A DNA stretch of 13,494 nt, from positions 1 through 13,494 of the forward strand of contig JADGPO010000034.1 of assembly GCA_017882405.1 (NCBI GenBank), given 5' to 3'. A program made the position numbers and the translations under genes. The stretch comes from Solirubrobacteraceae bacterium. GTDB lineage: Bacteria > Actinomycetota > Thermoleophilia > Solirubrobacterales > Solirubrobacteraceae. The notes under the pieces are model-generated. The model was not told the origin of the DNA. It searched no databases and saw only the letters and a program-made list of their open reading frames with translations. Of the stretch, positions 8,601-13,494 are shown in pieces (the first letter of the stretch is position 1; each line of letters begins with the position of its first letter).

Positions 8601-10033
8601 GCTGTTACTGGCGCGTCTTCCAGCCGTGTGATGCGCGCGCCGAGGCCGCGCAGACGCTCGTCGATGCGCTCGTAGCCACGATCGATCTGACCGATGTTGC
8701 CGATCTCGGTGATGCCGTCGGCGCACAGGGCGGCGATCAGCATCGCCATCCCAGCGCGGATGTCCGGCGACTCCACCCGCGCGCCCCGCAGTCGGCGGGG
8801 CCCGTCGACGATCGCCCTGTGGGGGTCGCAGATGATGATCTCGGCACCCATGTTGACCAGCTTGTCGGTGAAGAACAAGCGGTTCTCGAACATCTTCTCG
8901 TGGACGATCACCGACCCCTCCGACTGGGTCGCCAGCGCCAGCGCGATGCTCGTCAGGTCCGCCGGGAACGCCGGCCACGGCCCGTCCTCGACCTTGGGCT
9001 TGTGATCTCCGTGGTCGTTGCGGATCTTCAGGGCCTGATTGCCGGGAACGATGATGTCGTGGCCGCGCACCTCGGAGCGCAGGCCCAGGCGCTCGAACAC
9101 CAGGCGGATCATGCGCAGGTCGTCCGGAATCGTGTCGCGGACCACCAGCTCACCGCCGGTGACCCCGGCCAGCGCCATGAACGACCCGATCTCGATGTGG
9201 TCGGGCGCGATGTCGTGCGTGCAGCCGCGCAGGCCGGCCTGGCCGTGGACGGTCATCACGTTGGAGCCGATGCCGTCGATCGGCGCGCCCATCTGCTGCA
9301 GCATGCGCGCCAGGTCCTGTACGTGCGGCTCGGAGGCGGCGTTGCGGATCACGGTCGTCCCGCGCGTCAGCGCGGCCGCCATCAGCGCGTTCTCGGTCGC
9401 CATCACCGACGGCTCGTCCATCAGGAAGTCACAGGGACGCAGGCCCAGCGGCGGAGCGGCCAGCGTGATCTCGCGGTGCTGGTCGTCGACGGACGCTCCC
9501 AGTGTGCGGAACGCATCGAGGTGCGGGTCCAGACGTCTCCGGCCGATGACGTCGCCGCCCGGCGGGGGCATGCGCGCGCTGCCGAAGCGGGCCAGCAGTG
9601 GGCCGGCCAGTAGGAAGGACGCCCGGATGCGCTCGGCGATCTCGCGATCGACCTGGGTGGTGTTCACGGTGCCGGCGTCGATCCGGACCTCGTCGCGTCC
9701 CAGCCACTCGACCTGCGCGCCCAGCATCTCCAGCAGGCTGACCATCGCCTCTACGTCGGAGATCCGCGGCACGTTGCGCAGGATCACCTCGTCGTCGGTG
9801 AGCAGGCAGGCCGCCAGGATCGGCAGCGCGCCGTTCTTGTTTCCGGCCGGCGTGATCGTGCCCGACAGGGGCACGCCGCCTTCGATTACGAACTTCTCCA
9901 ACGGGATCGGCCTCGCTCGGGTCGCCTGCGGAGCTCGGGTGCAAGTGCCAGCCAGACTAGCTGGTGCTGGTGCCGGCGCCGACTCGGGTGGAGGCGCGAT
10001 GGCCTCAGAGCTCTTAGCTAGGGTAACGGCCAT
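8597..10033 (-). CDS. murA: UDP-N-acetylglucosamine 1-carboxyvinyltransferase MurA (Asp in the Cys position)
   Basis: Transfers enolpyruvate from PEP to UDP-GlcNAc, the first committed step of peptidoglycan synthesis. From ATG 10033 it has 478 residues; the family norm is about 420. The conserved part starts at about 46 (EKFVIEGGVPLSG). GNKNGALP (64-71) carries the substrate-binding Lys66. The mobile loop reads PPPGGDVIGRR (156-166): Asp161 stands where E. coli has Cys115, as in fosfomycin-resistant mycobacterial and chlamydial enzymes. The first 44 residues are Ala/Pro-rich and may not be translated: TTG 9901, with GAGG nine bases upstream, would give 434 residues and leave room for a promoter. 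I report the longest ATG form. It heads the his operon through a GTGA overlap with hisZ. Confidence 0.95.
   Translation of the reverse strand: MAVTLAKSSEAIAPPPESAPAPAPASLAGTCTRAPQATRARPIPLEKFVIEGGVPLSGTITPAGNKNGALPILAACLLTDDEVILRNVPRISDVEAMVSLLEMLGAQVEWLGRDEVRIDAGTVNTTQVDREIAERIRASFLLAGPLLARFGSARMPPPGGDVIGRRRLDPHLDAFRTLGASVDDQHREITLAAPPLGLRPCDFLMDEPSVMATENALMAAALTRGTTVIRNAASEPHVQDLARMLQQMGAPIDGIGSNVMTVHGQAGLRGCTHDIAPDHIEIGSFMALAGVTGGELVVRDTIPDDLRMIRLVFERLGLRSEVRGHDIIVPGNQALKIRNDHGDHKPKVEDGPWPAFPADLTSIALALATQSEGSVIVHEKMFENRLFFTDKLVNMGAEIIICDPHRAIVDGPRRLRGARVESPDIRAGMAMLIAALCADGITEIGNIGQIDRGYERIDERLRGLGARITRLEDAPVTA
9902..10031. promoter_or_regulatory. Divergent control region between murA and the HD gene
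   Basis: If murA starts at TTG 9901, this 130-bp stretch is the shared upstream region of the murA-his operon and the HD gene. It holds an imperfect inverted repeat at 9948-9970 (CCAGCCAG / CTGG-tg-CTGG around ACTAG). It also contains GGAGG at 9990-9994, four bases before an alternative in-frame ATG (9999) for the HD gene. No clear -35/-10 pair was found. Confidence 0.35.
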
Positions 10034-10610
10034 GGCGCAGGATTCGCGGGCTCAAGCTTGGAACCTCCTTTGCGAATGGACGCAGTCGGACTCGCTGCGC
10101 CGCCACATGCTCGCCGTCGAGGCCGCGATGCGCGCCTATGCGCGTCGCTTCGATGGCGACGTCGAGCTCTGGGGGCTCACCGGCCTGCTGCACGATCTTG
10201 ACTACGAGCGCTACCCGGATCTGGAGAACGGCCACCCCCGGTACGCGATCCGGGAGCTGGAGGAGCGGGGATACCCGCCGGAACTGGTGCGCGCCGTCGC
10301 CTCCCACGCCACCTATCTCGGCGTGTCGCGCGATACGCCGATGGAGAAGGCGCTGTTCGCCGTCGATGAGCTGGCCGGGTTCGTGCTGGCCTGCGCCTAC
10401 GTCCGACCTTCGGGACTCGAGGGGATGACGCCCAAGTCGGTCAAGAAGAAGATGAAGACGCCGGCCTTCGCGGCCGCCGTCAGCCGCGACGACATGGTCC
10501 GGGGGGCCGCCGAGCTGGGGGTCGAGTTCGATGAGCACGTGGCGACCGTGATCGCCGCTCTGGCGCAGCGCAGCGACGAGCTGCTGCCGGCGACCTCGTC
10601 CGCCGGGTGA
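10032..10610 (+). CDS. HD-domain metal-dependent phosphohydrolase
   Basis: 192 residues from ATG 10032. The HD-superfamily metal ligands are visible: H25 in RRHMLAVEAAM, H54-D55 in GLLHDLDYE, H92 in ASHATYLG and D112 in AVDELAGF. Such proteins hydrolyse phosphate esters, often of nucleotides, in the cytoplasm; the substrate is unknown. The C-terminal part (about 134-190) contains TPKSVKKKMKTPAF and a helical end. An upstream in-frame ATG at 9999 has a better ribosome site (GGAGG, 4-nt spacing) and would add 11 residues. I kept 10032 because it places the N-terminus close to the conserved helix, as I recall for the family. The ATG at 10032 overlaps the opposite-strand murA ATG in the palindrome CCATGG. 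Confidence 0.85.
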   Translation: MAQDSRAQAWNLLCEWTQSDSLRRHMLAVEAAMRAYARRFDGDVELWGLTGLLHDLDYERYPDLENGHPRYAIRELEERGYPPELVRAVASHATYLGVSRDTPMEKALFAVDELAGFVLACAYVRPSGLEGMTPKSVKKKMKTPAFAAAVSRDDMVRGAAELGVEFDEHVATVIAALAQRSDELLPATSSAG

Positions 10611-10618
10611 CGCGGTCA

Positions 10619-10632
10619 GCCCGCGCGCGGGC
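10619..10632. terminator. Palindrome after the HD gene, possible terminator
   Basis: GCCCGCGCGCGGGC is a perfect 14-nt palindrome starting nine bases after the HD stop codon. It could form a 5-bp stem with a CGCG loop. No T-run follows, so its role in termination is uncertain. Confidence 0.3.
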
Positions 10633-10654
10633 CGGTCCTCCGCTGGATCGCCGA

Positions 10655-10743
10655 TTGCGATAAAGGTCACGTAATTCGGGACAAAAGTCGCACCGACGGC
10701 GATCGCCCGGGCCCGAGCGGGGCCCTGGGCTATGTTGAGGGTC
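10655..10743 (+). promoter_or_regulatory. Leader region of the dehydrogenase gene with stable hairpin
   Basis: An AT-richer patch (10655-10690) probably contains the promoter, although no good hexamer pair could be fixed. It is followed at 10705-10730 by a hairpin of ten G/C pairs (GCCC-GGGCCC / GGGCCC-T-GGGC, one bulge, 5-nt loop). The hairpin ends 13 bases before the ATG and just before the GAGGG ribosome site at 10737-10741. A structure in this place could modulate translation or cause attenuation (inference). Confidence 0.35.
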
Positions 10744-11838
10744 ATGGCGCTGAAGATCGCGGTGCTGGAGGGCGACGAGACGGGCCAGGAGCTGCTCGAG
10801 CAGTCGCTGCGCGTGCTCGACGGCGGGCTGCTCGGCCTCGAGCTGGAGCTGGCGCGCTTCGACCTCTCGCTCGAGAGTCGCCGCCGGACCGACAACGGCG
10901 TGGTCGAGGAGGCCGCCGCGGCGATGTGCGAGGCGGGACTGGGGCTCAAGGCGGCCACGATCACGCCCGAGGGCGCCGGCGACGTCGGCTCGCCCAACCG
11001 GATCCTGCGCGAGCGCGTCGACGGCAAGGTGATCGTGCGCACCGGTCGGCGGCTGCCCGGCGTGGCTCCGATCGCCGGCGTCTATCACCCGATCTCGGTG
11101 GTCCGGATGGCGGTGGACGACGCCTACGGGGCGGCCGAGTCGCGCGAGGGCGTCCCCGGCGGCGCCGACGAGGTGGCGCTGCGCACCGAGCGGATCACCC
11201 GCTCCACGTGTCATGCGGTCGCCGAGTACGCGTTTCGCACCGCGGCCAAGATGGGCGCCCGCGTCTATGGGGGCCCCAAGTGGACGGTCTCGCCCGTGTA
11301 TGAGGGGATGCTGAAAGAGGAGCTCGACGCCGCGGCCGCGCGCCATCCCGAGATTCCCTACCAGCCGGTCCTGATCGACGCCACCTACGCCGGACTGCTC
11401 TCAGGCGCCACCGACGTCCCGCTCGTCATCCCGGCGCTCAACCGCGACGGCGACTGCCTGTCGGACCTGGTGCTGCCGATGTTCGGCTCAATAGGGGGGG
11501 CCGAGTCGGTGCTGCTGGCCTTCGACGAGGACTACGACACGACGGTGGCGATGGCCGAGGCTCCGCACGGCACGGCGCCCGCGCTGCTGGGCAAGGACCT
11601 GGCCAACCCGCTGGCGATGATCCTGGCCTGCGGCGCGTTGCTGCGCCATGCCGCCGACCGCCACGGCGCCGCCTGCGAGCAGGCGTCACGGGCGATCTAC
11701 GAGGGCACGCTGGAGACCGTCGCCTCCGGGATCAAGACGCTCGACCTCGGTGGCCACGCGGGCACCACGGAATTCACCACCGCGGTGGTGGAGCGGGTCG
11801 CGACCAAGCTCGACGTGTGGTCGTCGCTGGGGTCATGA
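10744..11838 (+). CDS. Divergent isocitrate/isopropylmalate dehydrogenase family protein
   Basis: 364 residues. The beta-decarboxylating dehydrogenase fold is supported by RTERITRS (147-154), the metal-site segment GDCLSDLVLPMFGSIGG (236-252, with D237 and D241), the cofactor-loop motif EAPHGTAP (272-279) with KDLANP (284-289), and the C-terminal KTLDLGGHAGTTEFTTAV. The N-terminus is unusual: VLEGDETGQE (7-16) replaces the common GDGIGPE. The substrate-arginine segment (SPNRILRERVDGKVIVRTGRR, split around residue 90) is present but not of the standard IDH or LeuB type. The substrate is therefore unknown; isocitrate, 3-isopropylmalate and tartrate/homoisocitrate-like substrates are all possible. 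ATG 10744 gives the usual MxxKIAVL start; an in-frame ATG at 10732 exists. The gene seems monocistronic. Confidence 0.85.
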   Translation: MALKIAVLEGDETGQELLEQSLRVLDGGLLGLELELARFDLSLESRRRTDNGVVEEAAAAMCEAGLGLKAATITPEGAGDVGSPNRILRERVDGKVIVRTGRRLPGVAPIAGVYHPISVVRMAVDDAYGAAESREGVPGGADEVALRTERITRSTCHAVAEYAFRTAAKMGARVYGGPKWTVSPVYEGMLKEELDAAAARHPEIPYQPVLIDATYAGLLSGATDVPLVIPALNRDGDCLSDLVLPMFGSIGGAESVLLAFDEDYDTTVAMAEAPHGTAPALLGKDLANPLAMILACGALLRHAADRHGAACEQASRAIYEGTLETVASGIKTLDLGGHAGTTEFTTAVVERVATKLDVWSSLGS

Positions 11839-11880
11839 CCGCTCTCTCGCCACGTCGCTGCGGCCGCGCCGCCTTCGTCC

Positions 11881-11909
11881 TTGTTTCCGTCCGAGCCCCC
11901 ATCTAATCT
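11881..11909 (+). promoter_or_regulatory. Promoter of the SOS-box micro-gene
   Basis: TTGTTT (11881-11886) and TAATCT (11904-11909) are separated by exactly 17 bp, as expected for a housekeeping-sigma promoter. The start of transcription would be near 11915-11918, inside the LexA box and next to the ATG at 11919. Confidence 0.6.
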
Positions 11910-11911
11910 TG

Positions 11912-11925
11912 CGAACATATGTTCC
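11912..11925. promoter_or_regulatory. LexA binding site (SOS box)
   Basis: CGAACATATGTTCC fits the Gram-positive/actinobacterial SOS consensus CGAAC-RNRY-GTTYC at every position. Its 12-bp core GAACATATGTTC is a perfect palindrome. It covers the predicted transcription start and the start codon at 11919, a position where bound LexA would block initiation. No second GAAC-N4-GTTC site was noticed in the window. Confidence 0.75.
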
Positions 11926-12131
11926 AGTCTTCCGTCAAGCGCCTGAGAGCTCTCCTGACGCTCACCGACGACCTCCTCGGCGACCCGCCGCTGACCGAGC
12001 CGCATCCCCACCGCCGCCCGGTCCGCCTGCAGCGCGAGCGCCGCGGAGGGTCGGTAGCGCCGCGAGCCATGCACTGCCTGTCCCCCGTGCGCCCGGCGTC
12101 CGGTGACGCCCGGCGCGACCGGGTGAGCTGA
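11919..12131 (+). CDS. Putative SOS-inducible small protein, unknown family
   Basis: 70 residues, not recognised. The N-terminal part (about 4-21, SVKRLRALLTLTDDLLGD) looks like an amphipathic helix. From residue 22 on, the chain is rich in Pro and Arg (DPPLTEPHPHRRPVRLQRERR) with no membrane segment and few Cys (one). Third codon positions are very rich in G/C from the start on, as in real genes here, but at this GC content that is weak evidence. The strongest argument is the context: an ATG within a perfect LexA box and directly after a well-spaced promoter, with no other gene to control. The mRNA would be leaderless. It could act as a DNA-damage checkpoint or repair accessory peptide (speculation). 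It might also be a mere transcript leader or a non-coding SOS RNA. Confidence 0.5.
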   Translation: MFQSSVKRLRALLTLTDDLLGDPPLTEPHPHRRPVRLQRERRGGSVAPRAMHCLSPVRPASGDARRDRVS

Positions 12132-12179
12132 GCGCGCCCGTACACGCACCCCGGGAGTGTCGACCGGCCGCGCGCCCGC

Positions 12180-12197
12180 GAGCGTGAGCGTGAGCGT
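12180..12197. repeat. Three tandem GAGCGT units
   Basis: Three exact 6-bp units follow each other next to the 3' end of the small membrane protein gene. Probably a chance microrepeat. Confidence 0.5.
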
Positions 12198-12204
12198 CTC
12201 CGGT

Positions 12205-12387
12205 CTAGCCCAGCAGGGACGCAAACGCGGCGATCGCGCCCGACGGTTCCCCGGTGGGCGTCGCCGAGCCCGAACCGGCGACTGCGATCAGCACGGCCAC
12301 GAACGTGCCCAGGCCCAGCACCACGCAGATCACCAGCAGCACGAAAGCCTGGGGATTGGAGCGCAGGAACCGGATCAGGGGTTGCAT
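12205..12387 (-). CDS. Small single-pass membrane protein
   Basis: 60 residues. The N-terminus MQPLIRFLRSNPQ carries two Arg, followed by a strongly hydrophobic helix at about 14-37 (AFVLLVICVVLGLGTFVAVLIAV) and a short Gly/Ser/Pro/Ala tail. This predicts one membrane span with the N-terminus inside. No family function is known to me. A second in-frame ATG at 12408 would add seven residues (MTCHDSA); ATG 12387 is preferred because it starts the amphipathic-hydrophobic part. The hydrophobic pattern is unlikely as a random antisense frame in such GC-rich DNA. It is transcribed divergently from greA. Confidence 0.6.
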   Translation of the reverse strand: MQPLIRFLRSNPQAFVLLVICVVLGLGTFVAVLIAVAGSGSATPTGEPSGAIAAFASLLG

Positions 12388-12445
12388 CGCTGAATCGTGG
12401 CACGTCATGAGCGTCGGTCTTGACCGCGGCGCGCGGGCGTGGCGT

Positions 12446-12497
12446 CCGCTTCTCGCCGCGGGTGCGCCGCGGGCTGGGCAGCCGCTTCTCCCCGCGG
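12446..12497. repeat. Pair of 16-bp direct repeats upstream of greA
   Basis: CCGCTTCTCgCCGCGG (12446-12461) and CCGCTTCTCcCCGCGG (12482-12497) differ at one base and start 36 bp apart. They lie between the divergent membrane-protein and greA starts, so they may be part of a regulatory site or a small local duplication. A TTGACC at 12420-12425 resembles a -35 box, but no matching -10 is seen. Confidence 0.5.
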
Positions 12498-12523
12498 CGG
12501 CTCGGGGCTGCGAGAATGCGCGG

Positions 12524-13006
12524 ATGAGTACATCGAACAGCGAAGGCGAGCCCATAACCGGGGCCGGTCTCACCGCCCTAAAGGCCGAGCTGGGGCAGTT
12601 GGAGACGGAGGCGCGGCGCGAGATCGCGGAGCGCATCCTCATCGCCCGCGGCCACGGCGACCTTAAGGAGAACGCCGAGTACCACGCCGCCAAGGAGGAC
12701 CAGGCCCACCTGGAGACGAAGATCAGCCGCCTGCGCCAGCGGCTGCGCAAAGCGGTGGTGGTCGAGACCGCCGAGGGCAGCACGGACAAGTTCGCCTTCG
12801 GCCGCTCCGCGGAGGTGCGCGACGAGGGCACCGGCGAGGTTCACACCTGGTCGATCGTGGGCGTCACCGAGGCAGATCGCGGGGCCGGGAAGCTGTCGGC
12901 CGAGTCACCCGTGGCCCGGGCTCTGCTGGACCACTCCGCCGGTGAGACCGTCGAGGTGCCCACGCCACGCGGGCCGCGCCGGCTCACCATCCAGCGCGTT
13001 CTCTGA
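12524..13006 (+). CDS. greA: Transcription elongation factor GreA
   Basis: 160 residues, as usual for GreA (158 in E. coli). It enters the secondary channel of RNA polymerase and stimulates cleavage of backtracked transcripts. Residues about 12-80 form the N-terminal antiparallel coiled coil. The signature ARGHGDLKENAEYHAAKE (41-58) carries the acidic tip residues D46 and E49 needed for cleavage. The C-terminal FKBP-like domain follows, with SPVARALLDHSAGETVEVPTP near its end. ATG 12524 is chosen because the family starts shortly before the PITGAGL segment; the open frame further upstream lacks similarity. The ribosome site is weak. Confidence 0.95.
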   Translation: MSTSNSEGEPITGAGLTALKAELGQLETEARREIAERILIARGHGDLKENAEYHAAKEDQAHLETKISRLRQRLRKAVVVETAEGSTDKFAFGRSAEVRDEGTGEVHTWSIVGVTEADRGAGKLSAESPVARALLDHSAGETVEVPTPRGPRRLTIQRVL

Positions 13007-13037
13007 CACTCGCTGCGCCAGAAATACGCAACACAAC

Positions 13038-13069
13038 GACCCCGCCGGTGACGAGCACTGGCGGGGGTC
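13038..13069. terminator. Bidirectional terminator between greA and the rRNA operon
   Basis: A 12-bp stem (GACCCCGCCGGT / ACTGGCGGGGGTC, one bulged G, one G-T pair, 7-nt loop) lies 31 bp after the greA stop and about 11 bp after the 5S gene. On the minus strand it is followed by a moderately T-rich run (GTTGTGTTGCGTATTTC), so it mainly suits the end of the rRNA operon but could stop greA transcripts too. Confidence 0.7.
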
Positions 13070-13079
13070 ATATAGAAGA

Positions 13080-13195
13080 ACCGGCGGCGACCTACTCTCC
13101 CAGGCCCTTGCGGGCCAAGTACCATCGGCGCTGAGGGGCTTAACGGCTCTGTTCGGAATGGGAAGAGGTGTTTCCCCCTCGCAATAGCCACCGGA
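13080..13195 (-). rRNA. rrf: 5S ribosomal RNA
   Basis: About 116 nt. On the minus strand it starts near TCCGGTGGC and ends near GCCGCCGGT, which pair as helix I. Conserved inner parts include CCATTCCGAACAGAG and GCCGATGGTACT. The ends are estimated from the helix and may be off by a few bases. It follows the 23S gene after a spacer of about 65 bp. Confidence 0.93.
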
Positions 13196-13261
13196 AACTG
13201 TCAGAGGCCGCCCTTCGCGGGCCTTCAAAACTACACAGTGCCAATATACGGGTATCAAAAA

Positions 13262-13494
<233 letters not shown>

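Noticed and set aside
8601..8978. Upstream extension of hisZ inside murA
   Set aside because: The open frame lies within conserved murA codons, and GTG 8600 gives the GTGA coupling seen at other junctions.
9039..10031. Long upstream extension of the HD gene over murA on the plus strand
   Set aside because: Residues before about 9999 are an antisense reading of conserved murA and show no HD-family similarity.
11697..12224. Minus-strand frame of 175 codons over the dehydrogenase end and SOS region
   Set aside because: It is antisense to conserved dehydrogenase codons, has no domain, and its start is not associated with a ribosome site.
12388..12831. N-terminal extension of the small membrane protein through the greA coding region
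   Set aside because: It reads antisense to conserved greA codons; only the part after 12408 has protein-like hydrophobic structure.

Overview
The window is very GC-rich throughout, with strong G/C preference at third codon positions. It reads as chromosomal DNA of a high-GC bacterium, most likely an actinomycetote. A Thermoleophilia/Solirubrobacterales-type organism is my best guess. That rests on the base composition, the short-form HisG plus HisZ arrangement, a MurA with Asp in place of the catalytic Cys, and an actinobacterial-type LexA box. The lineage is an inference; the partial 23S rRNA at the right edge could settle it. I found no insertion sequence, CRISPR array, tRNA gene or phage gene.

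Left part (1-2900): the 3'-truncated gene of a tRNA nucleotidyltransferase/poly(A) polymerase family enzyme runs leftwards off the edge. Divergent from it is a membrane-anchored seven-repeat PQQ-like beta-propeller protein with an extraordinary polycationic C-terminal tail. A small gene follows for an 82-residue protein with two Cys/His metal-site motifs, apparently driven by an extended -10 promoter with almost no leader.

Central part (2905-10033, minus strand): a tightly packed operon in transcription order murA-hisZ-hisG-hisD-hisB-hisH-hisA-hisF. Every junction overlaps, by 1 to 13 nt (GTGA, TAATG, ATGA, ATGA and TGATG type junctions plus overlaps of 13 and 11 nt), which points to translational coupling. 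Together the genes give the first committed step of peptidoglycan precursor synthesis (murA) and histidine steps 1 (HisG+HisZ), 4 (HisA), 5 (HisH+HisF), 6 (HisB) and 9-10 (HisD). hisI/hisE, hisC and the histidinol-phosphate phosphatase are not here and must lie elsewhere. A weak hairpin plus T-rich run at 2843-2870 is the likely operon terminator.

Right part (9999-13494): divergent from murA is an HD-domain metal phosphohydrolase, followed by a divergent member of the isocitrate/isopropylmalate dehydrogenase family. Next is a small ORF whose start codon lies inside a perfect 14-bp LexA (SOS) box, placed just downstream of a well-spaced -35/-10 promoter. Then come a 60-residue single-pass membrane protein on the minus strand and greA on the plus strand. 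A bidirectional hairpin terminator separates greA from a convergent rRNA operon, of which the 5S gene and the 3' end of the 23S gene are in the window.

The observations most worth following are the SOS-box micro-gene at 11881-12131, the tandem metal-site small protein, the propeller protein with the basic tail, the atypical dehydrogenase, and the Cys-to-Asp MurA at the head of a his operon.
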